Positions 25,177-34,146 of a stretch of DNA of 34,174 nt are shown here, piece after piece. Within the stretch, counting starts at the first letter, position 1. Every line of letters starts with the position of its first letter. The stretch is taken from NCBI GenBank assembly GCA_012521335.1, contig JAAYMM010000076.1, positions 1 through 34,174 of the forward strand. Direction: 5' to 3'. A program made the translations under genes and the position numbers. The stretch is from Bacillota bacterium. GTDB lineage: Bacteria; Bacillota; Limnochordia; Darwinibacteriales; Darwinibacteriaceae. A model generated the notes under the pieces. It was given only the letters and a program-made list of their open reading frames with translations, was not told where the DNA came from and made no database searches.

Positions 25177-25280
25177 ATATACATAATCTCAAAACCCAAC
25201 AAAATGGTCAAGAAAGGTTAGGATAGATCAGTGCTAAATAATGGTGAAGCAGAGGTGAGCTGTGCCTGCCATACTAGGAT

Positions 25281-26291
25281 TTGGGGCTTAGGCGGCGTAT
25301 TCTAGCCCTGGAAAGGGGTGTTGTGTGGTTTGTGAAGACCTTAGTGTTCATTATCCTGGTGCTGCTCGTTCTTTTCATTGGCGGCCTGGCCGGCGCCAGC
25401 TTGCACTTCTACAACTTCGCCCTCAAGCGGGGGACGAAGGAGTTTCTGCGGGGAAACCCGGATCTGCAGTCTACCTACAGCCAGAGGGCGGGAGCTGCTG
25501 AATTCTCGCCGACCCAGTGGGTGGAAAGCAAGAATCCCCAGACCTGGCGCCTCCGCTCCCACGACGGGCTGCAGTTGGTGGCGGCGTACATTCCCGCCCC
25601 CAAGCCCACTGGCAAGACGGTAGTATTGGCCCACGGCTATACCTCCCAGGGCAGGCATATGGGCCGCTTTGCCCGCTTCTACCATGAACAGTTGGGATTT
25701 AACGTGCTCCTGCCCGATGCACGGGGACACGGGCAGAGTGAGGGGGATTATATCGGTTTTGGCTGGCACGACCGTTTGGACTATCTGCTCTGGATTGGGG
25801 AGATCATCGCCCAGGTGGGCGATGATGCCCAGATCGTGCTGCATGGACTGTCCATGGGCGCAGCTACGGTGCTCATGGTGAGTGGGGAAGAGCTTCCTCC
25901 CCAGGTCAAAGCCGTTATTGCCGACTGCGGCTACACATCGGTGTACGCTCAGCTGGCTTATCAGCTCAAACGCATGTTTAGACTGCCCACCTTCCCGCTT
26001 TTGGAAACCACCAGCCTAGTCACAAAACTCAAGGCCGGCTATACCTTCCAGGAAGCTTCGGCCCTGGAGCAGGTCAAGAAAAGCAGGGTGCCTGTGCTGT
26101 TCATCCACGGCTCTTCAGACCGGTTCGTGCCCACGGAGATGGTCTGGCAGCTCTACAACGCCTGTCTAGGGGAAAAGGAGATCCTTGTGGTGGAAGGAGC
26201 CGGCCATGGCACCTCCTATGAGACTGCTCCGCAGGACTACGAGGACAAGGTACAGAGCTTCCTGGCGCGGTATTTGGAAAACCCTAACTAG
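25281..26291 (+). CDS. Membrane-anchored alpha/beta hydrolase
   Basis: N-terminal TM, VVLAHGYTSQGRHM oxyanion region, LHGLSMGAATVL nucleophile elbow (GxSxG), FIHGSSDRFVP, GAGHG. Confidence 0.88.
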   Translation: MGLRRRILALERGVVWFVKTLVFIILVLLVLFIGGLAGASLHFYNFALKRGTKEFLRGNPDLQSTYSQRAGAAEFSPTQWVESKNPQTWRLRSHDGLQLVAAYIPAPKPTGKTVVLAHGYTSQGRHMGRFARFYHEQLGFNVLLPDARGHGQSEGDYIGFGWHDRLDYLLWIGEIIAQVGDDAQIVLHGLSMGAATVLMVSGEELPPQVKAVIADCGYTSVYAQLAYQLKRMFRLPTFPLLETTSLVTKLKAGYTFQEASALEQVKKSRVPVLFIHGSSDRFVPTEMVWQLYNACLGEKEILVVEGAGHGTSYETAPQDYEDKVQSFLARYLENPN

Positions 26292-26298
26292 AAAGCAG

Positions 26299-26326
26299 AA
26301 AGCCGAGCGCACCCTAGCTCGGCTTT
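26299..26326. terminator. Terminator between convergent genes
   Basis: AAAGCCGAGC-gcacccta-GCTCGGCTTT. Confidence 0.7.
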
Positions 26327-26341
26327 GCACTATCCAGTTTA

Positions 26342-27202
26342 CTACTTGCCTTTGCTGCCCAGTGTAAGGGCCTTGCTGCTGCCCGCTTCCAGGTAGAACG
26401 GTCCGCTGGAGAGGGTGATGCTCGCCGTGCCCAGGAGCTGCAGTGAAGCTTCTAGGCGGTATTCCCCTTCCAGCAGATTGGTGATCTCAAAGCGGAGTAC
26501 GCCATCTTGCAGGTGGGCGGTCCAAATGGGATGGGGATAGCCTGTGCGCCACAGGTGGAGCTCGATGGCGAGCAGTTGGTCCACTCCTGCCGGCAGCACG
26601 ATTTCCCCGCGGATGGAGGCGAAGTTCTCTAGATAGGATTCCAGAAAACGCAGGGCCTTGCTGGGGTTGGCATTGTAACTGCCGTCACTGCCCTTTTCCA
26701 CGAAGTAGGCGAGATTCACGCCGAAGACCAGCTCCACTACACTATCTTTGGTCACGGGCAGCTTCAGCTGAGGTTTGAGTTCATTGCTGGGTACTTTTAG
26801 AGGCACCTTACTGCCATCGGCCAGAATAACATAGTTGTAGAGGTGGCCCTGCGTTTTGTTTTCCCTAAGTACAAAGCGGAGTTCGTCTATTTTGCCAGCC
26901 GGGATCGTTTTACTCCCCAAAAGCCTTCCCCTATACCGCAGATCAGAGAGGTTGACTGAACCTTCTCCTTCAGGAAGCTCCACCAGGGTTACCCACCTAC
27001 CGTCAACCCTGGCCGTCACCTTCGCGACGTTTACCCACACTGCGGCGATGCCCTCGCCCGCTTGAGCTTGGAGTTCATACGCAGCCGGTTCGGTCTGCAC
27101 CATGTATACCCCTACCTCGGCGGTCCCCTGCTGGCCGGAACCTCCCAGGCAGCCCGTCAGAAGCAGAGCAAACAGTGTGCATACAATCAATCTACTTTTC
27201 AC
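26342..27202 (-). CDS. DUF4382 domain lipoprotein
   Basis: Lipobox LLLTGC. DUF4382-like 'VYMVQTEPAAYELQ...AVWVNVAKVTARVDGRWVTLVELPEGEGSVNLSDLRYRGRLLGSKTIPAGKIDELRFVL'. SD AAAGGGGA before GTG27202. Confidence 0.78.
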   Translation of the reverse strand: MKSRLIVCTLFALLLTGCLGGSGQQGTAEVGVYMVQTEPAAYELQAQAGEGIAAVWVNVAKVTARVDGRWVTLVELPEGEGSVNLSDLRYRGRLLGSKTIPAGKIDELRFVLRENKTQGHLYNYVILADGSKVPLKVPSNELKPQLKLPVTKDSVVELVFGVNLAYFVEKGSDGSYNANPSKALRFLESYLENFASIRGEIVLPAGVDQLLAIELHLWRTGYPHPIWTAHLQDGVLRFEITNLLEGEYRLEASLQLLGTASITLSSGPFYLEAGSSKALTLGSKGK

Positions 27203-27432
27203 GTCGGTTCCCCTTTCCATTGCTGCATACTGGTAGATCGTCCCTCCATAGAATGCGCATGCTTGGGAGCAGGGGTACGGGTCGCGGCATTGGACACTGC
27301 AGGTAAGAAATGGAAGGGAAAGGTGATCGAGGGGCGGTCCTGCGAAATTTTGCGGTTGTACGCGCGACCCGTAGGAATCTGGCAAGTCTTGCCTAATATA
27401 GGCAGTGACTTCCAAACGAGGAGGCGGAACCT

Positions 27433-28083
27433 ATGATCCGCAAACTGACGTTGATTGTGCTGTGCGTAGTCGTTGTCCTTTCTATGAGCGGGTTGGCCTG
27501 GGCCCAGGATTACTGGAACTACGGAGTTTTCCCCTACGCCTACGAGAAGTTCGTGTATGAAGTGGTGAGCATCGAGGAGACGTGGGATTGGGAACTGGGC
27601 GAGGACGTAGTGGTGGAGCACAAGTCTTACCAGTTCATTGAGCTGCGCAAAGTAGATGAAGATACGATAGAAGTAACCCAGGGAACTACCACGGATGTGC
27701 CTGCCGACCAACTGTCCGATCACCTCAACTTCATGGGCGGGCTCATGAACCTATCCATGCTCATGGGTGGCGGCGGCTGGCTCAGCGATTTCTGGATGCT
27801 GAGCATGTGGGCTGCAGATTTGGAGCTTGAGGTGGGCAACACCATGCAGCTCTTTGACGGATCCAGGGTGCGTGTGGTCGAAGAAACATCAGTGGCCGGC
27901 GTAAAGGGTTACCTGGTTCGCAAGTTTATCCGGGAGACGGATGAAAGCGGCAACAGGACGGACATCACCACCTCAGAATGGGTCATCGCCCCCAATGTGG
28001 GCTGGCCTCTGGCCTTGACGTCGTACTCAGAAGAAGGGGAAGTAACCTACCGCATGACTTTGGTGGAATACGAGCGGAAGTAA
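27433..28083 (+). CDS. Secreted protein of unknown function
   Basis: Sec signal peptide MIRKLTLIVLCVVVVLSMSGLAWA-Q; SD GAGGCGG. Confidence 0.65.
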   Translation: MIRKLTLIVLCVVVVLSMSGLAWAQDYWNYGVFPYAYEKFVYEVVSIEETWDWELGEDVVVEHKSYQFIELRKVDEDTIEVTQGTTTDVPADQLSDHLNFMGGLMNLSMLMGGGGWLSDFWMLSMWAADLELEVGNTMQLFDGSRVRVVEETSVAGVKGYLVRKFIRETDESGNRTDITTSEWVIAPNVGWPLALTSYSEEGEVTYRMTLVEYERK

Positions 28084-28105
28084 AGCGAAATACAGAAAAC
28101 TTGGC

Positions 28106-28132
28106 AGCGGCTGGCGGAAACCAGCCGCTTTC
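28106..28132 (+). terminator. Rho-independent terminator
   Basis: AGCGGCTGG-cggaaa-CCAGCCGCT TTC. Confidence 0.6.
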
Positions 28133-28137
28133 GCTTG

Positions 28138-28191
28138 TTGACAGGAAAAGTCAGATAATGGTAGACTGTAGTTGACCAACCGGTTAGTCAA
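28138..28191 (+). promoter_or_regulatory. Promoter (TTGACA-18-TAGACT) followed by a TetR-type palindromic operator TTGACCAACCGGTTAGTCAA (28172-28191)
   Basis: 18/20 palindrome immediately upstream of the TetR gene. Confidence 0.7.
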
Positions 28192-28207
28192 AATGGAGGA
28201 GAAGCTG

Positions 28208-28912
28208 GTGAAAACAGAGGATAGGCTGGAAGCCAAGGCCCGGATCCTGCAGGCGGCCAGCAGGCTTTTTTCCGAGAAGGGCTACGATGGTACCAGGGTG
28301 TTCGAGATTGCCGAGGCCGCCGGCGTGAACAAAGCCCTGATCTATTACTATTTCCAAAGCAAAGAGGACATTTTGGACAGCCTGATAGACTCCCTGATGT
28401 CCGGGGTGCGCAGCATCTCACTGGATTTTGTGAACAACGTGATCAAGGCCATGCTCGGCGCGGGAAGTTTGGCCATCGACGGGGACAAATTCCTGTTTGC
28501 CGACCAGGAGGCCATGAAATATTTCCAGCTCAAGTTGAATAGGTATTACGCGGACATCATTGATTATGCCTTGCAGAACCGCCGCGTAGTACGGATTGCT
28601 ATGCTGGAGTCGCTGAAAGGGGGGAAACACCAAGGCGGTCTGTTTAGAATCATGGAGCTATTGGACAGCGGGCCCGAAAACTACCTTTACAGCTCCATAA
28701 AGGCAGCCGATCAGGAAGTGAACTACCACGAAGAACTCGTGTTTTTCGAGTTTTTCTTCCTGATCATCCCTCTGGTGAGCATGGCTGCCTTTTATGACGA
28801 GTACAAGGCCAAGAGTCTGCTCAGCGATGAACGGCTCAAGGAAATGGCCCTCCACTCCTATGTGGTCTTGGCCGAGGGCATAGGCGGCCGCCACATTGCC
28901 GTGGCGGAGTAG
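28208..28912 (+). CDS. TetR/AcrR family transcriptional regulator
   Basis: ARILQAASRLFSEKGYDGTRVFEIAEAAGVNKALIYYYFQSKEDIL. GGAGGA SD before GTG28208; the tracked TTG28172 lies in the operator. Confidence 0.92.
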   Translation: MKTEDRLEAKARILQAASRLFSEKGYDGTRVFEIAEAAGVNKALIYYYFQSKEDILDSLIDSLMSGVRSISLDFVNNVIKAMLGAGSLAIDGDKFLFADQEAMKYFQLKLNRYYADIIDYALQNRRVVRIAMLESLKGGKHQGGLFRIMELLDSGPENYLYSSIKAADQEVNYHEELVFFEFFFLIIPLVSMAAFYDEYKAKSLLSDERLKEMALHSYVVLAEGIGGRHIAVAE

Positions 28913-28987
28913 GGGGACTAAGCGAGAGAGACGGGCCTGCGGTGTTGGTGTGGTCATGGGAGAGTTCAGGGAAGGAGAGATGGTTGG

Positions 28988-30349
28988 ATGTCTGTAAAGC
29001 AGAGTCTTCAAGCTGTTGCCATGAGGGAAGCTTTACGTTACGTCAGACGCAATCCTGAACAGAACTTCATCAGGCTCCTCAGTCTAATCCGCCCCTTCGC
29101 CCGCATACCCTGGCACAGAGAGGTGATCAGCCAAGCGGAGGCCATGTGGGCGGATCCCGAGAATAACTGGCGCAAGCTGACGGAAAGAGCGCTTCAGCAG
29201 CTGGCACCCCAGGTTTCCGAAAAGATCGTGATGAACTTCTTCCTCAATGCTTCCTTAATCGGTGTGCCCATTGCTCGGGCGGTGGAGGAAGAGCATGACT
29301 GCAACGTGCCGTGGGCTATTCTCATGGATCCCACCTCCAACTGCAACCTGCGCTGTGAGGGCTGCTGGGCTGGTGAGTATGCCCGGGGTGCCCACCTCAG
29401 TTTGGAAGAACTGGATAGCATCATCCAGCAGGGCAAAGAACTGGGGGTCTACTTCTACCTTTATTCCGGCGGTGAGCCGCTGCTCCGCGCCGATGATATC
29501 CTTACGCTAGCCGCCAAGCATGATGATGCAGTCTTCTGTGCTTTTACCAATGCCACTCTGGTTACACCCGAGCTAGCTGACCGACTGGCGGAAGTGGGCA
29601 ACGTGGCTCTGGCCATCAGTGTGGAAGGATTCGCCGATGCCAATGACTTCCGCCGGGGTGCAGGCACCTATGCCAAGACAGTGCGCGCCATGGACCTGCT
29701 CCGGGAAGTAGGTGCGCCTTTTGGCTTTTCTACCTGCTACCACGCGCAGAATACAGAAGAAGTGGCGTCTGAAGCGTTTGTGGATGCCATGGTGGAAAAA
29801 GGCTGTCTGTTCGGCTGGTACTTCACCTACATGCCCATCGGGCAGCATGCCAGGCCCGAGCTTCTGGTCTCGCCGGAGCAGCGCCGACTCATGTATGAAC
29901 GGGTACATGAGTTTAGGGCCCGCAAGCCCATCTTCTTAATCGACTTCTGGAACGATGGCGAGTACTGCAACGGCTGCATTGCCGGGGGACGCCATTATCT
30001 GCACATTAACGCCCATGGCGATGTGGAGCCCTGTGCCTTTATTCACTACGCGGATACCAACATCCGGGAGGCGACCTTACTCGAAGCCCTGAAGTCGCCG
30101 CTGTTCATGCAGTACCGGCAGCGCCATCCGTTTAATGCCAATCCGCTCCGTCCGTGCCCGCTTTTGGACAACCCCGACGAGCTGGTGGAGATGGTAAGTA
30201 AAGCCCAGGCCTACTCCACGCAGCGCTTGGATAATGAAACCGCGGAGACAGTGGCGGCCAGGTGCCGGCAGGCCGCGGCCCAATGGGGGCCCGTGGCCGA
30301 CGCCCTCTGGCAGGAGCGCAGCGCTCCCACCGTGAAGCAGGCCATGTAA
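28988..30349 (+). CDS. Radical SAM protein with SPASM-like C-terminal Cys cluster
   Basis: CNLRCEGC (CxxxCxxC), YSGGEPLL, C-terminal GxxYCNGCIAGGRHYLHINAHGDVEPCAF. Confidence 0.88.
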   Translation: MSVKQSLQAVAMREALRYVRRNPEQNFIRLLSLIRPFARIPWHREVISQAEAMWADPENNWRKLTERALQQLAPQVSEKIVMNFFLNASLIGVPIARAVEEEHDCNVPWAILMDPTSNCNLRCEGCWAGEYARGAHLSLEELDSIIQQGKELGVYFYLYSGGEPLLRADDILTLAAKHDDAVFCAFTNATLVTPELADRLAEVGNVALAISVEGFADANDFRRGAGTYAKTVRAMDLLREVGAPFGFSTCYHAQNTEEVASEAFVDAMVEKGCLFGWYFTYMPIGQHARPELLVSPEQRRLMYERVHEFRARKPIFLIDFWNDGEYCNGCIAGGRHYLHINAHGDVEPCAFIHYADTNIREATLLEALKSPLFMQYRQRHPFNANPLRPCPLLDNPDELVEMVSKAQAYSTQRLDNETAETVAARCRQAAAQWGPVADALWQERSAPTVKQAM

Positions 30350-30364
30350 ACATGAGCAGCCACC

Positions 30365-30397
30365 AAGGGCGCACTTTCGCAGGCGCCCTTTTTTTGT
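30365..30397 (+). terminator. Rho-independent terminator
   Basis: AAGGGCGC-actttcgca-GGCGCCCTTTTTTT. Confidence 0.85.
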
Positions 30398-30480
30398 GCC
30401 GCGGGGGATCATGGCAGGAATAAATTACTAACATGCTGAAGTAATTTCCCCAATCTGGCAACACAGAAGGGAGCAAACCT

Positions 30481-31074
30481 ATGACTCGCCGACTGGGCAG
30501 TATCCTGCTGGCTTTACTCGTGGCAGCTGTGCCGGCCGCGGCTTGGGGAGCAGAAGTCTGGAGCGAACCGGTGCAGACCAAAGCGTGGTCTGAGCCGGAG
30601 TATACGGAGCCTTGGTCTGAACCGGAAGAGGTGGAACCCTGGACAGAGGGGGAGTACACAGACCGCTGGGAAGTGGAGCTTTACGGTGAGGAGGCCGGCG
30701 GAATCGACCCGTTTCTTCTGGACTATGAGAACCTCGTGGGCGTGTGGCGGATCTGGCTGCCCAGTATTCCTCTGGGCGGGGGCCAGGTGCAGCAGGGGGA
30801 GGACCAGGGGATGGTGGTCGTAAGATCTGATGGCCATTACGTGCTCTTCCACAGGGCCTGGAGCGCAGAGCCTGTGGCGGGAACATGGCGCTTATCCTAC
30901 CCGAGGGAGATCAACGACGAGGTGGTGCAGGCCATCGTCCTTGAGAACGGTCCTGGAGGTACCCATTGGGCGGTGGCCCCAGAACCCGGTGGTAAGGTGC
31001 GCCTGCTCTGGGCCATGCAGTGGGATGACGGATCGGCACTGTGGATTTTCGATTCTGAACTCTACCGAGAATGA
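30481..31074 (+). CDS. Secreted protein with W-x8 repeat and C-terminal lipocalin-like segment
   Basis: Signal peptide (LLALLVAAVPAAAWGA), then VWSEPVQTKAWSEPEYTEPWSEPEEVEPWTEGEYTDRWEVELYGEE. Confidence 0.65.
   Translation: MTRRLGSILLALLVAAVPAAAWGAEVWSEPVQTKAWSEPEYTEPWSEPEEVEPWTEGEYTDRWEVELYGEEAGGIDPFLLDYENLVGVWRIWLPSIPLGGGQVQQGEDQGMVVVRSDGHYVLFHRAWSAEPVAGTWRLSYPREINDEVVQAIVLENGPGGTHWAVAPEPGGKVRLLWAMQWDDGSALWIFDSELYRE
30559..30693 (+). repeat. 27-bp (9-aa) tandem repeat, 5 units each starting with Trp
   Basis: TGG codons at 30559, 30586, 30613, 30640 and 30667, exactly 27 nt apart. Confidence 0.85.
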
Positions 31075-31089
31075 CAGGCTAGCCAAAGC

Positions 31090-31119
31090 AGGGCAGTCCC
31101 CGCAAGGGGGGCTGCCTTT
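31090..31119 (+). terminator. Terminator-like stem-loop
   Basis: GGGCAGtCCCC-gcaa-GGGGgGCTGCC TTTC. Confidence 0.6.
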
Positions 31120-31223
31120 CGCCATTCGTGAAAAGAGGGTTTGTGCTTTACGTAAAATGATATTCGTAACTGTCTGCAATAAGTAAAAAGATCGAACTAT
31201 GATGCGAAAACCAGTGAACTTTC

Positions 31224-31252
31224 TTGACACCTGGCAGCCTCTGGAATATACT
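31224..31252 (+). promoter_or_regulatory. Sigma-A-like promoter TTGACA-17-TATACT
   Basis: Consensus -35, 17-nt spacer and near-consensus -10, 36 nt before ATG31288. Confidence 0.8.
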
Positions 31253-31287
31253 TATTGTAAATAACCGCTGGAGGGTGAAATACGACC

Positions 31288-31980
31288 ATGCGTCACTGGC
31301 AAACAGGCTCAAAGACAGTGTTGTTGGGTGTAGTTCTGGCTGCGGTGTTAATCTGCTCTGCTTGGCTCCCCGGTGCGGTCAGCGCTGCGGAAGTGGGCGT
31401 CTATGCAGGTGGCCACGAAACCGCAGGTATGGGCGGTATTATAACCTATACATACGGTGTAGAGTTAAAAGCGGACGGCAGCTATGAACTGAAAAGCTAC
31501 TTTGTTCTCGGCGACGCCCTGTATGAGTATGTGGAAACCGGTACTTACCAAGTAGATGGCTCAAAACTTGTGCTGGTGCCAGCGGGTGAGGACGCCCTCG
31601 AGGGTGTGATCAACGCCGATGGTTCCATCACTGTGCCGGTAAAGCCTTCCGAGATGGCTCGGCAGCGCACCGAATCTACCTTGGTGCTCACCAAGAACCC
31701 TGCAGCCGGCGTGTACAGGGCTACACTCCAAGGCCCCACGACTGTTGAGGCCACTTTGTACCTCAATCCGCAAGGTGGCTATTACTACCTAGCTGTTCCC
31801 GGCAACGGTGCGGAGGCAGTGCATGAGCAGGGTTTCTACAGCGTTCAGGACGGCACCATAGCCTTTACCACCAGCAGTGGGGAAAGCTTCAGCGGCAAGC
31901 TCAGCGAAAACACAGTGAGTGCCCCCTTTGTGGTCTCTAAGGTTATGGGCATGCGCGTGGAGATCGAGCTGTCCAAATAG
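31288..31980 (+). CDS. Secreted beta-rich repeat (lipocalin-like) protein
   Basis: Signal peptide ...SAWLPGAVSA-AEVG. Segments similar to the lipoprotein at 32812..34128. Confidence 0.65.
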   Translation: MRHWQTGSKTVLLGVVLAAVLICSAWLPGAVSAAEVGVYAGGHETAGMGGIITYTYGVELKADGSYELKSYFVLGDALYEYVETGTYQVDGSKLVLVPAGEDALEGVINADGSITVPVKPSEMARQRTESTLVLTKNPAAGVYRATLQGPTTVEATLYLNPQGGYYYLAVPGNGAEAVHEQGFYSVQDGTIAFTTSSGESFSGKLSENTVSAPFVVSKVMGMRVEIELSK

Positions 31981-31994
31981 GCTGTGCGACAAAA

Positions 31995-32042
31995 GGACTT
32001 AGAAGGGGATGACCGTGAGGCGTCCCTTTCTAGGCCTTTTTT
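31995..32042 (+). terminator. Terminator-like stem-loop
   Basis: TAGAAGGGGA ... TCCCTTTCTA GGCC TTTTTTC. Confidence 0.6.
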
Positions 32043-32072
32043 CTAAAGAGAAGATTTGGAGGGAATTGGACT

Positions 32073-32741
32073 ATGGCGGAAAACAAGGTTAGGACAGCAG
32101 AAGCATTTTTCCGATGGGCGTTTAACACGCGGGCCAACACGGTGATGTCGATTTATGAAGGCAAGGAAATGTCCCGGGAGAAGATCTTCTTGAGTTTTTG
32201 CTCCCACAATCCCGCACTCATCTCTCACGGGCCCGCGGGGCTCAATGCGAGTATCAAAGGGTTTGGCTTCCTGCCTAAGGAAGAGTACTTAGAAGAGGTG
32301 TTGGAAGCATACCTGAAACATATCGACTCCTACGATGGTGATGATCAGGCCCACAGCCGCAGGGGTTTGCAGGTTTTGGTGGAACAGATCTACCATCCCG
32401 ATCAGCACCACCGGGTAGACTTTACGAAGGTGGGCAGCCTGGAGATGGCGAAGAAGCACACCTGGGAAAACCTCCAGGTCAACCCGGAAGCAACGCTTAT
32501 TTACTACCAGCCGCCCATGATTTCCTATGAGGTGCGGGGCCGCGTGCGCATCTTCGACGAGGCCCAATCGGGCAAGAAGGAGCTTTATCAGCTGTTCATC
32601 AATGCCCAGCATGATGTCTACCACCGTCCGGACAAGAGCCGCTGGGTGAAGTATCCGGCCTACATTTTCGATATTGAAGAGATTTTCGACAATTCTTCCA
32701 CCCGGGAAGGTTTTGGCACCAAGTTGGAGTTTCCGTATTAA
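32073..32741 (+). CDS. Hypothetical protein, possibly FMN-binding split-barrel (pyridoxamine 5'-phosphate oxidase-like)
   Basis: 222-aa ORF with SD GGAGGG. 'NPEATLIYYQPPMISYEVRGRVRIFDE' resembles split-barrel flavoproteins; not confirmed. Confidence 0.4.
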   Translation: MAENKVRTAEAFFRWAFNTRANTVMSIYEGKEMSREKIFLSFCSHNPALISHGPAGLNASIKGFGFLPKEEYLEEVLEAYLKHIDSYDGDDQAHSRRGLQVLVEQIYHPDQHHRVDFTKVGSLEMAKKHTWENLQVNPEATLIYYQPPMISYEVRGRVRIFDEAQSGKKELYQLFINAQHDVYHRPDKSRWVKYPAYIFDIEEIFDNSSTREGFGTKLEFPY

Positions 32742-32811
32742 GTAGAGTTAGAAATAGGCGGGGGAGAGGCGGCCAGCCCTTCTCCCTTGTCTGTAATTAG
32801 GAGTGGTCTAC

Positions 32812-34128
32812 ATGAGGCGACAAGGATGGCAAATTGCGCTCGTTATGCTGCTCATCGGCTGCGCAGTGCTGCTCAGCGGCTGCGGTAAACCCAAACAGGA
32901 ACAGCAGGCAGCTGCACCGACCCAACAGGCAGCAGCCCCTGCCGGGGAACAGGCGGCTGTCCTGGAGGACGTCCCCCTGGCGGGCGACTATGTGATTGAC
33001 ATCACCGATCTGGGCATGGCCCTCCAATTTTACCTGCGCATCAATGAAGATAATACCTTTATGCTTTCCCCCAACCGCCAGTTCAACAGTGACCGGGGAA
33101 CTGGGAAGATTGGGGAAATGGACGGCACATACGTGATGATTTACTCGGATTCCACGCCAGAGGTGCCCAAGACAGCCACCTTCGAACGGGAAGGGCACAA
33201 CCTGGTCTTCCGCACCACCCTGCCCTATGGTACGGCCAACATCATGTATGAACGGGTGGATGAGGAGAACCCGGATCTGGTCTACCGCTTGGTGGCCCAC
33301 AAGTACATCTATGAGGAATACTACGACACTTACCTGGCCTTTAGGGAAGAGGAAGGCGCAGAGTACGAGTATGTGCTGAACCTGTTACCCGGCGCGCGGT
33401 ACACCTTGGTCAGCTCCCTGGAGGGCAGTGAGGTCTATCGAGAGACGGGCACCTTTAGGGTTGCGGGCAGCAGCATAGTGCTCACCCCGGTAGGGGAGGA
33501 GGACCTTCCCGGTACGGTAAGCGCAGATGGTGCCTTAGAGCTGGAGGTAAAACCCAAAGCCGAGGCGGAGCGCGGCAAGACTTTGTTCAGAGTGGCGACC
33601 ACTGCGGAGCATGCCGGCACCTGGCTGGCCCAGACACAAACCCAAGATCAGGCCGTTTTAGAGCTGGATTTCTTTGGAGGTTACGTTTACAAAGCTGGCG
33701 AACTGGAGGAGCGGGGCACTTTCCAAGTCGAACAGCGCACCATCAGCTTTAGGCCAGCGGAGGGTGAAGCCAGGGAAGGGACTAAAACGCCTTACACCCT
33801 GGAAGCCGCTTTTGGAGCGGAAGATCTGGTGTTCTATAATGCGCAGATCGTCGGCCAGTTTACTGGCGGAACCATGAGCAGCGAAACGCTCCAAGCTAAG
33901 CTGGAGCTCACCGCCGCTGGGGAATACACCCTGACTATACTGGATGAAGAAAACGGGATAGAGCTGATGCACGAGTCCGGCACATTTGAAATCGTACCTG
34001 GTCCCATGGCCTACCAGCTCCAGCTCCAGGCGGGAGAAACGGCACGGGTTGGCGACATCTGGCCCACGGGCTTCAACATGTCCTTCCAGATTGATGGCAC
34101 CGACTACAGATTCCTTTTGACCTTTTAA
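32812..34128 (+). CDS. Lipoprotein with several tandem beta-rich lipocalin-like modules
   Basis: Lipobox VLLSGC. Recurrent modules 'Y.LVSSLEGSEVYRETGTFRVAGSSIVLTP', 'GGYVYKAGELEERGTFQVEQRTISFRP', 'GEYTLTILDEENGIELMHESGTFEIVP'. Confidence 0.75.
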   Translation: MRRQGWQIALVMLLIGCAVLLSGCGKPKQEQQAAAPTQQAAAPAGEQAAVLEDVPLAGDYVIDITDLGMALQFYLRINEDNTFMLSPNRQFNSDRGTGKIGEMDGTYVMIYSDSTPEVPKTATFEREGHNLVFRTTLPYGTANIMYERVDEENPDLVYRLVAHKYIYEEYYDTYLAFREEEGAEYEYVLNLLPGARYTLVSSLEGSEVYRETGTFRVAGSSIVLTPVGEEDLPGTVSADGALELEVKPKAEAERGKTLFRVATTAEHAGTWLAQTQTQDQAVLELDFFGGYVYKAGELEERGTFQVEQRTISFRPAEGEAREGTKTPYTLEAAFGAEDLVFYNAQIVGQFTGGTMSSETLQAKLELTAAGEYTLTILDEENGIELMHESGTFEIVPGPMAYQLQLQAGETARVGDIWPTGFNMSFQIDGTDYRFLLTF

Positions 34129-34146
34129 CCTGAAGAGGTGAACGCA

